Shown piece after piece: positions 1-11,262 of a stretch of DNA of 64,000 bases. Source of the stretch: Lunularia cruciata. Its lineage: Eukaryota > Streptophyta > Marchantiopsida > Lunulariales > Lunulariaceae. The notes under the pieces were generated by a model. It searched no databases. It had not been told where the DNA came from and worked only from the letters and a program-made list of their open reading frames with translations. The position numbers and the translations under genes are program-made. The stretch's first letter is position 1. Every line of letters starts with the position of its first letter. Location: positions 61,019,945 to 61,083,944 of the forward strand of contig OX419755.1 in NCBI GenBank assembly GCA_948567375.1, in the 5' to 3' direction.

Positions 1-216
1 TGGGACCTTAGAGGCGATCACTTGTTGATAATATTCCTCACTAGAATTGTGGATTACAAAGTCCCTAAACATATTTTTTGGTCTAACTACATAATAGATG
101 CTTACATGCATGTTGAAAGGGTGAGAATTTGGTACATTTAGATCCATAACATCATAATAGAATGTAGATTGTCAAATCTCACTCTCTATCATATACCACC
201 ATAGGTAGAATCACCG

Positions 217-455
217 AGTTTGGTGAAATCATCACTTTGTCCATGAATTTTGCTCCAAAGTGATAAACAAGAGATACTCTCATTTTCTCATGCTTAATAT
301 ACATAATTTTAATGTGGAATGGATTCTTAAAACTCTTGGTTTGGTGAATTCATCACTTTGTCCATGAATTTTGCTCCAAACTGAAAAACAAGAGACTCTC
401 ATTTGCTCATGCTGAATGTACATAATCTTAATGTGGAATGGATTCAAGAATAGGA
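217..455 (-). repeat. 121-bp tandem duplication in family B leader
   Basis: Two direct copies, roughly 217-337 and 338-455, start near the sequence GTTTGGTGAA and repeat with a period of 121 bases; the shared CATGAATTTT falls at 242 and 363. The complete family B element has only one copy of this segment (around 60300-60430), so the duplication is private to this insertion. It disrupts the N-terminal reading frame. Confidence 0.8.
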
Positions 456-618
456 AGCTTGTTGTATTAAATTGTCCTCCCAATGCCTCCATTTGATCTG
501 CTCTCTAAAACACTTCCCAAGTCTAGTAGTTGCACTATGTTTTCTCCCCTTACATAACTCAATATAGAGCTCGTGTTCTTCCAAGAGAGTTGATCTACTC
601 TCTTGGATTAAAACACAT

Positions 619-630
619 GCTTTGATACCA
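619..630 (-). other. Primer-binding site (iMet tRNA type)
   Basis: On the minus strand this reads TGGTATCAAAGC, one base away from the usual plant iMet primer-binding site TGGTATCAGAGC. It sits one base inside the LTR, and the same 12-mer is present at 60589-60600. Confidence 0.85.
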
Positions 631-631
631 T

Positions 632-1208
632 TGTAATACTCTGAAGACAAGAGAACTCTCCAAGAGAGATACAAGAGAGAAAATGCTAATTTCACACTCA
701 ATACTCTGATGCCCCAAAATATCACTTTCTCTTTATTATATAGCAAAGAGGATCCACTCAAATGAAGCTCCACCCTTGGATCAAATACATGGATTGGTGA
801 CCTATCAACAAGTTCTATCCTTGGATTAGTTGTTTGGATAGGTGACATGTCAATCCTTGTCCCCGTTTGACCAAAGGGAATCTTTAGGGAATCTTCTTGT
901 AGGAAGCTCATAATTGCATGGATGAGATACCATTGGAAAGCTCTCAATAAGACAAATCATATAGCTAGAAGGTAAGCTTTGTCTTTTTGAGGAATACAGT
1001 CTTATTTTCAATGCCTTATTCATCCGCTTAGGCTTCCAAAATTGGCTCTAAAGTTTCTAGGCTATTTTTAACTTTTGCACTATTAGTAGAAGTGTTATTT
1101 TGGTGACACCTCCAACTAATCTTCCTAGCCCATTGTACACAATATTCTCCTAGATGTTACTAAGCCAATTTTCACCTCTAGATAATATGTCTAGCTACTT
1201 GTATTAAA
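632..1208 (-). repeat. Family B 5' LTR, short form (about 577 bp)
   Basis: It starts TGTAATAC on the plus strand and ends GTATTAAA, a decayed GTATTACA. A TATA-like stretch lies at 733-742. It is about 164 bp shorter than the 740-bp LTRs at 54753 and 60602 because it carries one rather than two copies of an internal segment of about 156 bp. Confidence 0.8.
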
Positions 1209-1209
1209 A

Positions 1210-1720
1210 GTGCCTCCAATGGATGCAATAGATGCTCTAACATTCACCTATATTTACATTGATATTTTCTTCAAGCACCATGGGATACTAAAGGTTCTCA
1301 TATTTGATTGTGATCTTATGTTTACCAGTAAATTTTGGCAAGTGATTTTAAACTCCTCACTACCAAGCTTGCCTTTTCTAAGGGTATCATCCTCAAATTG
1401 ATAGGAAAATTAAATGTACAATTCACACTAAGGAGATTTGAGGGAAAATTTTAAATGTACAATTCACACTAAGGAGATTAGAGGGAAAATTTTAAATGTA
1501 CAATTTACACTTTGGAGAAATTTTATGTGCCTTTTTCAACATTCAGCAAATCAATTGAGATATTTATCTTACAATTTCCGAGTTTGCCTACAACAATTCT
1601 AAGCAAGCAAATATTGTTTTTTTTTTTCTTCCTTATTTATTTATGGGCAATATCCACTTGTTCTTGAATCTCTTCTTGCTCTACAACCATCTTATATCCT
1701 TGATACTTCCATCATCTTAT
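1210..1720 (+). pseudogene. Decayed Ty3/gypsy integrase core fragment
   Basis: Translation at 1210-1360 gives a run ending HHGILKVLIFDCDLMFTSKF, which matches the integrase segment around the second catalytic Asp (HGLP..IVSDRDPKFTSKFW). Next come a weak match to PQTDGQTE near 1392-1415, a clear EFAYNNS motif near 1575-1600 in another frame, and a YGQYP-like motif near 1645. Order and spacing fit an integrase catalytic domain with several frameshifts. A 41-bp triplication interrupts it. It abuts the outer end of the family B LTR and is on the opposite strand, so it belongs to a separate older element. Confidence 0.7.
1405..1520 (+). repeat. 41-bp tandem repeat, three copies
   Basis: Three units contain AAATGTACAATTCACAC, starting near 1405, 1440 and 1481. 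They lie where the integrase remnant should read through the QTERVN region, so they expanded after the fragment stopped coding. Confidence 0.8.
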
Positions 1721-3308
1721 ACATGTTGTGTACATCCTTATACTTAGCCTAAGCTAATCTCCTAGTTGCTCAAAATTGGCAAAAGCAATATGTTGAATGA
1801 TATTTTTTATCTCACCTTCTAAATAAACATCAAGGTCATGCTTTCCTCCAATAGTTTTACTCTTTTGTTTGAGATCCAAGTTTGTTAAATTGCTCTCAAT
1901 TGGAGATGTCTATTTGATATTACTTTGATTATTTCTCCTATTGCATACACACTTGCACTTCATAGTCATTAGAGGATCTATCTTATTTTCCATGTTTTCA
2001 AATTAAAACTCTTTGTTTGTAATCCATCTCCCTATCCTACTTGTGCCTAACATCTTCTTCCAATCCTTGTTAACAATCATGAAGAATACAAAGTAGACCA
2101 TATTTGTGCTTGAAGAGCCATCCAATGTGATTGTTAGTAACAAATCAAGTTTAAAGTCCTCTAGAAAGGATATCTCCTTCATGACACATGAGAACCTTTC
2201 CTTATATCCCAACTGCTTAAATGGCTATAAAAGAGTTCAAAGACTCCATGGTGAAAAGGAATTCATCAACTAGCTCACTAGCTATATATAATAATGTATA
2301 GTTAAAGAGCTTATGAGTTAGGAAAGTCAGCTAAGTATAGCAAAATGGAGGTAGAACTAGCATAATCTAGGATAGCTAATAATGTGTTTTTAGCATCTAG
2401 AAAGCATCTTAGTATAATGTACTAAAAACATCTAATAAGCTTTTTGGCAAGAAGCTTCTAGATTTCTAAAGGTTTGAATAGCTTGTATGCCAAGTAAATG
2501 GCTAACTCATCTTGTATGCCAAGTAGATGCTTTAGCTTGGCTTGCACTCCAAGAAAGATGGCTTCTAAGAATAAATTTGGTTGTAAGCTTCTTAGGATGC
2601 TTGTACTTAACTTCCCTATAGATAACAAAACCCAAGGTCACGTCATGCACTTGAAGTTCACCTCAAGTGAGAATTTCCAATGTGATTTTCCATAGGGAGG
2701 AAATATGATCTCATATTTCTCTCATATGTTGTTTATGATATCTATCACAAGCAAAATAAGTATTCTAAATACTTCAAAGCAAGAGTCACATGAGCAAGAG
2801 AGGATGCTTGATATTTTTGTAATCTTCTACTTTGAGAGAGAAGCATCAAGGTCTTGCTCCACTTCTAAATCCCAAATATAAGAAAAGTTCTAACCTTTTT
2901 CAATAAGCTTTTTGTATAAAATAAAAACTATTATTACAATGCTAACCACTTGCTTTTGAGGCTTTATTTCTATACATTGATAATATCTACATATAAGAGG
3001 TAAGAAGGTAAGAAGTTTTAAAGATCAATAGAGGGAAAGAAAGTCATTTATAAATTTGTCTTGTATAAGCATGTGGGAACAAAGACGTCAATGAGTTTTA
3101 GAGAATTGTGCAAGATGTTGCTCAAGATCTCTGTTGTTGATGCTTAATTGAAAGTGATTGCATTAGATAAAGTGAAATTTGATTATCAAAGTTCAAGAGA
3201 AAGAAGAAAAAAAAGAGTTAGTAGAAAGAAATAGAACAAACTCTTAACTTTGTGACTTATTGGAGTTGAGTTTTTGACTTTGAAAAACTGTAAGTTGTCT
3301 CCTTAGAT

Positions 3309-3375
<67 letters not shown>

Positions 3376-5299
3376 AACTTTGACACTCAAATGATGTTTT
3401 GACTTAAACTAGTTAGAATAAAAACATTCTTCTTTGGGTTGATTGCTTAGGATGTGAAGTAGATTTAGCCTATATGTCCCTAAGAAAATTTGATCTTGAA
3501 GATGGAGTTGCCTTTTGCATTTGTTTTGAGAATATAAAAGCAAGAGCTCAACCTTTGCAAAGAGATAGGATTCTTGTGTTCCAAAGCAAATTATATGTTA
3601 GATACATGAACATAATGGAAGTGATCAGATTTTTTCTTCAGCCACAGAGTCAATGCCAAAAGAAATGTCATATTTTTAGATGATAACTATAAATGAATAT
3701 ATCCACGATCCTTGAGCACAAGGGATGAGAATAAAGTTATTTCTAGAAGGGTTGTGCTCAAACTTGTTAGAACTGAAAATCAAAAGTGTAGAGAAAGGTG
3801 AGGTTAAGTTTTAAACCTAAACCATAAACCCTAAACTTGAGAGCTAAGCCTCTTCAAAGAAAGTTTGTTTCTTCAAGCTCTTCAAATTCATCTATTTGTT
3901 CTATCTTTTAATCTTTTGACACAAGAAACAGAATACTTACTCTATAGTAAGAGTGATAAACATAATTATTTTATCACAAGAATGATAAATGCTTGATTGA
4001 ATTCTTGATATTTTGAGGAGGTCCAAAGCATGACCTTAGGGATTCCTTATGGATTTTTAAGCATGTTATTCATGCTAATGGGATCATTGCACATCAAGAA
4101 ATATAACATGTCTTTTTTGTCTATTAAAGAAGAATACAAGCCAATGGTTTTTAATTTTATCTAGAGTTAGAATGCATGAGTATGTTCCATGAATAGAGTA
4201 GAGTCTTTCTTCAAGATTTCAATCTAAATTAAAGTTAGAGATAAATCTCTTGATTGACCTAATAAACATATGTAAGGCTAAGCACAAAGGAATCTCAGAT
4301 TAAACTCAAAGGTATCAATACTTATCTAATAGTTTGAATATAATTATTTTTTCTCAACTCATTGGTTGTTATGCCTCTAATCTAAATGAGAAAATATAGA
4401 GATTTTGTTAAAGGAGTCCAAGAAGCACCAAGATGAAGTAATTGCTTTGTAGAAGTCAATGAGGTGTCAAAGAAATCTAAACTTGATACAAAGAAGAAGA
4501 AAAAATATTCTTATGATTTTGAGGAGGATTCAACAAAAGAAAAATGATTATAATTTTGATATATCATCAAAATAAGGATTCAAATTTTTTTATTTTGAAA
4601 TTGAGATACTAAGACATCAAGAAGGAACATGATAGATTAGAAGAGATAAAAGATGATCAAATGAGGAAGGAATGTAGTATAAAGGTTTGGAACAAGAGAA
4701 CGTTTTTTGGCAAGAATATTGGAGAAGAAAATAAAGCAAAAGGCAAAAGGATGAAAGATAAAATTGAAGTAAAAGGAGAAGTCTTTGATTCTTTAAGAAG
4801 CTAGTTGATGAAGTTGTCCTCTATAATGATTTGGTGAAACCACTCATTTTAAGTATAAGTTAACATGAGTGTTATGCAAGAGATAATTCATGAAAAGTTT
4901 TGGTATTTTAAATTTGCAATGCAAGGTTGGAATTCCTTGAAGTGTCAAACCTCTTAGAGTCATGTAACTAACTATTTAGATGAGCAAAGAAGATGATGCA
5001 TGTCAGAAATTTGTGTTCAAGAATAAGCTTTTTATATTAAAAACAAAGATACCATATATATCTACTATATTAAAAGGATACATCTTCATTTTGCTCCTCC
5101 TTTTACTTTGCCTACTAACTTTGTTACCAATGGGTATCAATAAAGTACTATCCAAAACACCATTTTGGAAACTTTCAAATATTTAAACATGCTTCAAATT
5201 TGGATAATAATCTCATTAATTTAATAATTCATATCATCTAGTGAGAAAAGTGTAAATACTTCTTTGTGCTGAAATTATAAAGAAGCAAGACAACATAGG
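1721..5299. other. AT-rich DNA with no recognised gene
   Basis: No open frame here shows a recognisable domain, splice pattern or family motif. The stretch is AT-rich with short local repeats (a CTTGTATGCCAAGTA motif near 2485 and 2512) and one TA microsatellite. It is probably decayed transposon sequence. It ends at the assembly gap. Confidence 0.6.
3312..3367. repeat. (TA)n microsatellite
   Basis: About 28 uninterrupted AT dinucleotides followed by a short ATGTATGTA tail. Confidence 0.98.
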
Positions 5300-5499
5300 N
5301 NNNNNNNNNNNNNNNNNNNNNNNNNNNNNNNNNNNNNNNNNNNNNNNNNNNNNNNNNNNNNNNNNNNNNNNNNNNNNNNNNNNNNNNNNNNNNNNNNNNN
5401 NNNNNNNNNNNNNNNNNNNNNNNNNNNNNNNNNNNNNNNNNNNNNNNNNNNNNNNNNNNNNNNNNNNNNNNNNNNNNNNNNNNNNNNNNNNNNNNNNNN
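5300..5499. other. Assembly gap of 200 N
   Basis: A run of exactly 200 N, probably a placeholder length. Sequence to its right is already inside a family A LTR and sequence to its left is not. The start of that LTR is therefore missing, and the gap may hide more than 200 bases. Confidence 0.99.
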
Positions 5500-6160
5500 G
5501 GTGGAGTTCGAAAGCTCTTCTCATGAAATTGGATTTGGAAAAACCCGTTTTGTCAATTTGGCTCAAGTGGAAAGTTAGCGGGGGATTTGGCGGACATCCA
5601 TCTTTAGGGTTTACGTCAGATTTGTACATCAGATTTACGTCAGATGTTTGGGCTAGAATTGGAGGAGTTTCGCTGTTTGGCCAGATTTGGAGACAGTTTT
5701 GCTAGTTTGGAGGAGTTTCGCAGATTTGGAGAAGTTTTGCCAATTTTGGAGGAGGTTCGAAGTGGCAACAAGAAAGGCCTCATTTGGCTGAATTTTGGCG
5801 TTTCGAGGCTTCGAGGCATAGGGCTGTGGGCTATGAGAGGCTACAAAGGCCTAGAAGGGCCAGAAGGGCCAGCAAGCCAGCTTGCTGGCGTGAGGCTAGC
5901 TAGTTTAGTGTAGATCTTGGTCATTGGTTGGCAAAATCTGCCTTTCTTGCTAGATTGTGCGCAACAGGGTTTGACCCATAGATCTCTTGTTCCTAGACTG
6001 GTGCCCTAGCCAACTGGTCCACCCTCACTTGTTGTCATAATGACTGTGCCACTGTTATCTATACACATGTAGCTTTGGCTAGGAGAGGCAGTTTGATCCC
6101 ATTCTTGGTGATCCTGGTAGCTTAGGACTTAGATACGAACTACTCTTATGTCAAATGCCA
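5500..6160 (+). repeat. Family A 5' LTR fragment (copy 1)
   Basis: It matches the inner 660 bases of the copy 2 LTR (17361-18011) in reverse complement. It ends TGCCA two bases before the primer-binding site. The outer part, including the promoter, is lost in or beyond the gap. A short G-rich repeat (TTTGGAGgAGTTTcGC type) occupies about 5655-5760. Confidence 0.8.
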
Positions 6161-6162
6161 AA

Positions 6163-6175
6163 TGGTGGCAGAGTC
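6163..6175 (+). other. Candidate primer-binding site, copy 1
   Basis: TGGTGGCAGAGTC lies two bases after the LTR end CA. It resembles the iMet site TGGTATCAGAGCC with three differences, so the priming tRNA is uncertain. Copy 2 has the identical site; copy 3 reads TGGTTGCAGAGTT. Confidence 0.65.
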
Positions 6176-6490
6176 AGTCCCGTGTTGTGTTATGAGATGG
6201 AGGGTTTTCGTTTAGATTTCTTGTGATTGGATCCCCTCCATTCTTTGCTTCCTGTTTGTGCACCACGTTTGTGTGAGGTGCCTTGACTTTTGAGCGTTGG
6301 TGCTCTGGTGTGCTCTCGGTGGTGAGGCTGGAGTGATGACCAGTCAGACTACCTTTGTTTCTCTCCGGTGAGGCAGGAAGTGATGACCTGCAGACCGTGA
6401 GAGTGCGTGTTATGATGGCAGGTTACAGGTTGCCCTTCCCCTAGTGTAGTTATCTCGGTTAGAGTTACATTAGTGGGTGGTGTTTAGTTA

Positions 6491-9400
6491 GTGTTGGCAC
6501 GCGGTGGTGTTGGCACTTGGTGGGGTACTTGCGGTTGCGACTTGCGGTTGCAGTTGGTGGTTCGGGTTTGCTGTTGCAGTTACGTGGTCACGACGGAGTT
6601 CTTTGGAGATTCCAAAGGAGTTAGCCCTGCAGTACGCAGTGGGTTTACTCGGAGTGGTGCTCGATATCAGCCTGTATCTCAGGTCCCAGTGAGGGAGGAG
6701 ATTGACTCTGAGTTGGAGTTTGACACAGGAGCTGATTCAGTTGAGAGTGCACTTGGTGTGTCCGCACCATTGTTGTGGGACATGGACGAGATTTATGGGG
6801 CCTCCAAAGGCCCTAAGCGTTACTCTGGTACTGTGGGTACCATTGAGTTGGATGACTTCATCCAGGAGTTTGATAGTTGGTGTGATCTGTAGCAGATGCG
6901 GAACCCGACTTTGTTCACACCTTTCATGGCATGGAAGGGGTTGTTTCAGCACTTGGAGGGTCCACCGATGGATGATTACCATGAGTTCAGGAGAGCTCAT
7001 TTGGAGGAGATTGAGTTATGGAGACAATATTGGTCTCCACACTATGTCTCCATCACTTCAGGCTCGGTGGCCAGGAGTAGATCGGCTGTACCTACGAGTT
7101 CTAGCTCGAGTAGTGTTGGTGGAGCTAGTGGAGGTGCACTAGCTGGAGATAGTGCTACTACGAGTGGAGGTACCGCTGCAGGAGGTGGTGTGGTACCAGG
7201 GTTTAACCCCATGGTGGAGTTCTTCCTATGTTTGAGGCAGAACTACCAGGGAGTGCGGACTGACAAGCTGAGGAGCTTGCAGGAGTTCCAGCGGAAGGCT
7301 GGAGAGAGCCTACGCGAGGCATATACTCTCATGAGGCGGCTGATCAGTTTCACTCAAGGAGTTACTGAGGCCCAGGCAGTCCAGTTTTGGTATGGGATAC
7401 TAGACAGGGAGTTGCAACGTAGAGTTCGTGATGCTACGTTGTTGCAGGCTACTTCGCCCACTTTGGCAGTAGTCTTTGGTTTGGCTGAGCGTATTGAGCT
7501 CAACATGGTGGAGGAGAGAGTGGTGACAGCTGGATTTGGTAGAAAGACCTCATCCACGGTTGTGACTTCTTCTAGAGTGCAGCAGAGTGCACCCCGCCCA
7601 GTTGGTTTTCGAGGACATAGTGGACAGCCCAGATCCTATGGAGCGAGTGGAGGGCCTAGTGGGGTTAGACCCTTACCCTCATTTTCGGGTCAACAGCAGC
7701 CAGCGAGTGGTGGTGTTGCTTGTTGGACTTGTGGTGGACCTCACCATAGGAGAGAGTGTACTCAGGGCAGCGGACCTGATACCTCTGGTGCATCACAGCC
7801 AACACAGAGGCAGTGTGAGCATTGCCACAGATTTGGTCACACTAGTGACCGGTGTTTTGACCTACACCCGGAGTTACGGAGTGGTAGGGCTGCTATGGCA
7901 GGTAGTAGAGGAGCTCCAGTTCATGGAGGACGAGGTGGTAGAGGTGGTGGTAGAGGATCTACACCTAGTAGGGGTGCGGTACCTGCCCTTACTTCTGACA
8001 CAACTATGGCTACTCGGATTGAGCAGTTGGAGCAGAGATTGGCTAGTATGGCTATTGCTCAGAGGAGATCAGATTCGGGTGTTGAGGCTTCCACCTCATA
8101 TGCTGGTGATAGAGATGCTTTGGACTTCATGTGCAGAGCAGCACAGGTGGATGCATATGCAGCAGTGACTAGGAGTGCAGTACGTGCTCCAGAGCCTAGA
8201 GGAGCATCAGTGGAGTTGGACCCACAGAGAGGAGAGGTTGGGAGACAGGTCAGACTTCCCCAGTCTTTCACGCTATCTGAGGCATTGCAGACGACATCCA
8301 TGGTTCCTAGACATCCCAGTGCAGGTGTGGTAGGTGGTGATGGAGTACCTGATGGAGTACCTACTAGTCAACCACCTGCTACTACACAAACAGAGTCTAG
8401 CATGATGTTGGGGGCGGCTCAGCTGATTATGCGGCATCCTTTATTTTCAGCCAGTGACATGTTTACATTGGGAGTGGACCCAGCCCCAGTGTTCTGGTTG
8501 GCTGCCACGTTGTGTGAGAGTAGGAATGGTGCAATTCCTACTACTAGAGCAGAGGTGGTTGGTAGTGGAGCTGACTTGGTTGAGGAGCATGGGATCCGTT
8601 CAGCGACCAGTGGTTTATGGCAAGCAGCAGCGGCTATACTGGAGGAGTTGCCAGCTAGACCGGCCTTTGAGAGAGCGCGGTTTACACCTGGTGTTGTCCT
8701 ATTGGATAACCAAAGGGGGATCTTTCATTTGGTGGGACCTTCAGGGAAGGTCTATACACCACAGAGAGTCTTGTTAGACTCTGGTGCGCAACCCCTTATG
8801 TTGGGGAAGGCTGCAGTTGTTGGTCTGGAGTTACGGAAGACCGATGTGGAGAGGTGTCCATTTCAGATCTAGACATCTCTTGGTGGTGGTTCGACACAGT
8901 ACATCACACGTGGAGAGCTTGTTGTCCAGGTTCAGCTTGGTCATCCGACTGATAGCTCGGTGGTGAGAGCTCAGGCTATTGCGATGATAGCTGAGTCATA
9001 TGATGTGCTAGTTGGGGGAGCAGTGTTATACCCCATGGGTTTCAATATTGACTATTGGGAGGAGACAACCTCTTATAGACCTGGTTGGCAGTCTGGTGAG
9101 GGACGGGTATGTCGCCTACCAGTACGTTTCAGTAGTGGCAGTCTTGGCTCACTACAGTCTGGGACCATGGCAGCATCAGTTTTGGCATTCAGCGGTGCAG
9201 TTCCTTGGCCTGGTGACTTGTTGGAGGGGAACACCCATGCAGAGGATACTCCAGTACCAGAGGAGATCACTCGGCTATGGAGTACGAGTGGGATTGTTCC
9301 ATCCACCTTGGATGTTCCATTGTGGAGTTCAGAGGAGGCATTGCAGCAGCATGCAGATCAGTTGGTGCAGCAGGCTTGGAGTGGAGCCTTCGTACCATCA

Positions 9401-9682
9401 GGGGATGAGTGTGATGATGAGCCTCTAGAGGCAATTGCTTTGACACCTCTGGATACCACACTCATTGCTTGGCAGTACCCAGTAGAGGGAATATGCCTAT
9501 TGGAGTTGTTTGGTGGGATCAGCATCGGACTAGCTGTGGTGTTACAGGCGGGTATCCGAGTACAGAGGTACTTGTATGTAGAGAGAGATGAGACTGCTAG
9601 GCGAGTCTCTCTACATCATGTGGCACACTTGGCCTATCGGTATCCGGAGTTATTACCGATGTCAGCAGTCAGAGGTCCCTAA
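6491..9682 (+). pseudogene. gag-protease-DNMT polyprotein, copy 1, two stops and truncated
   Basis: One frame runs from about 6491 to 9676. It encodes a retrotransposon Gag (core about 6840-7520), two zinc knuckles (7724-7765 and 7818-7865; the second is a canonical CX2CX4HX4C), and an aspartic protease with active-site DSGA near 8777. The protease ends with the YDVLVGG and VLYPMGF region (9000-9060), and a linker leads to the start of a DNMT (motif I LELFGGIS near 9500). TAG stops at 6890-6892 and 8870-8872 are both CAG in copy 2. The frame ends artificially at 9682, shortly after the junction. There is no convincing ATG at the start; the frame opens near 6491 and the true start may need splicing or a non-ATG codon. 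The catalytic Pro-Cys motif of the DNMT is absent because of the truncation. Confidence 0.9.
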
Positions 9683-11226
9683 GGAACCACCGTGAGGGGA
9701 GGAGTCATACATGCCATATGCCATCCTCTCGAACAGCTATCACACACTAACATAGTAGTCGCTCCACCAGAAGAGCCACATAACATACACCTTAAGCCTA
9801 CACGTACAAGTGCCAAGCTTGGGTCCATAGTACCATCAATGTTTGGAAGGTGGCATGGCGCACAATTGCGCACATGATCCTTCCAAACAACACCATCACG
9901 TCCTTCTAACACAAGGACTCCAGATGGCAAAACCTCGCCCACTCTCAAGATAGTGCGGCCCGTAGAAACATCAAGTGGCGTCGGTGCTGTCTGCTGTAGA
10001 TATACATAGTCGCCTGGATGAAATCGACGGATCGAGGGTCTATAACCTCCTCCTCGAATGGTAGCATAGCGTAAAGTATCTCTATGCTGAGCAATCGCCA
10101 AGTTCTCAAAGGCCATCGGCATCACTCTCCGAAAGATCTCTGCCCGCTGAGAACATGCGCTCATCCATACATCAGGGTCATCCAAGTCCAAAACTACAGT
10201 AGCATCTCGACGAATGGCTGCAGGTAAATCTGGATCTCGTCCATAGAGTAGAAAGTATGGAGAGAAGGATGCTAAGGAGGCTTGCCGGCTGAACCGATAG
10301 CCCATGGCCAACCAAGGTAACTGGAGATCCCAATCTCCCAAGTGGCCTCTCTGCAAACCATACTTTTGCAATCCTCTCTTCACCGTCTGAACCACTCTCT
10401 CTGCTAAGCCATCTGCCTCAGGGTGATCTCGGGATGTAGTACGATGATCAATCAAAGCCTTGTCACACAAGACCTGAAACTCTCTCAAGAACTCTGTACC
10501 CTGATCAGTCAAAACCTCAGCTGGTGCACCAAAATGACTAAGAACTCGATCCAGGAACGAGTAAGCTGTCCCTTCACTAGACTTGTCAGGAAGTGCCACC
10601 AACTCAATCCACTTGGAGAAGTGCTCCACCATCACCAAAACATACCGATGATATCTCACAGTCAGCGGTAAAGGTCCGGCGAAGTCCAAACTCCAACGGT
10701 AACCCAATCCCATGATAGGTAATGGGTGTAACTATGGCATAGGAGCATTGAATGATGCTCTAACTTGGTCACAAACCACACATCTGGCAACAAACTGCTG
10801 TACCTCGGTCTGCATACCGCGCCACCAATAATGACTCTGGAGTAAGCTATATGTACGCTTTACTCCAAAATGTCCTAGCTCCTCATGAGCATGACGGACC
10901 AACTGTGGTCTCTGTGATGGAAGTGGTACTACTCGCACTCTACCATCCTCCCATACACGCAAAAGGTGTCTACCCTCCAATCTGAACCGTCTGGCTCGCT
11001 GAAGAACACGGTCTCTCTCCTTGGCCCCAACTGTGCCACCCACAACACCAGTGCGAAGATAGTCCATCACTAAGACATCATCATGAATGTCTCGCTGAAC
11101 TGTACCAATATCTTCACTCTTTGGATCTGTGACCTCAATAACTCCTCCTGTATGCGTTGAGAGAGATACCACCAAAGTCTCTGCAAATATACACAGCAAG
11201 GCCGATGCATGCCAACCTGGCACCAT
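9679..11226 (-). pseudogene. Integrase with SH3-like region and PHD-like finger, one internal stop, 3' truncated
   Basis: Two same-frame segments, 11226-10735 and 10731-9679, are separated by TAG at 10732-10734. The first has the HHCC zinc-binding domain (H114, H119, C149, C152 of that segment). The second has the DDE core with all three acids in place: D10 (LDFAGPL), D70 (LTDQGTEF) and E105 (LAERVV), with D-to-E spacing of about 35. A PGDYVYLQ..GRTILRVGEVLPSGVLVLEG region follows and fits the C-terminal DNA-binding fold. Residues 309-335 then show C-X2-C-X11-C-X2-C-X4-H-X2-C followed by TPPL, the pattern of a PHD finger; the last C-X2-C pair is lost at the junction. The enzyme inserts cDNA into the genome, and a PHD finger there could read histone tails. 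The stop codons make this copy inactive. Confidence 0.88.
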
Positions 11227-11262
11227 CTCCTCATCTGTCTCACCATGCCAACGTGCTCCGGT

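Larger units (their letters stand above)
1..1208 (-). mobile_element. Family B Ty3/gypsy element, 5' end only, cut by window edge
   Basis: This is the 5' part of an LTR retrotransposon read right to left: a 5' LTR (632-1208), a tRNA-iMet-type primer-binding site (619-630), and the leader plus N-terminal reading frame (1-490). The stretch parallels 60089-61341 of the complete family B element further right, at clearly lower identity and with more A/T. The remainder of the element lies left of the window. Stops and a leader duplication show it is an old, inactive copy. Confidence 0.85.
5500..9676 (+). mobile_element. Family A DNMT-bearing Ty3/gypsy element, copy 1 (truncated)
   Basis: A plus-strand copy with part of the 5' LTR, primer-binding site, gag, protease and the first third of the DNMT. 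It is a near-exact reverse complement of 13861-18011. Homology to the DNMT frame stops after residues SAVRG at 9676, where the sequence switches directly into the integrase end of copy 2 on the other strand. It has two internal stops and no RT, integrase or 3' LTR. Confidence 0.93.

Noticed and set aside
5234-5629. Minus-strand open frame spanning the assembly gap
   Set aside because: Most of its length is N, and its two ends match different things (unassigned DNA and family A LTR).
7354-7557. Open frames antisense to gag and DNMT (also 8059-8301, 9073-9306, 14076-14464, 16537-16800)
   Set aside because: They mirror the well-supported sense frame in both copies, show no domain, and follow from its codon bias.
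8960-9682. Separate DNMT gene starting at 8960 (and at 14577 in copy 2)
   Set aside because: The first codon is GTG and the frame continues upstream through a CAG-to-TAG stop into protease, so it is part of the polyprotein.
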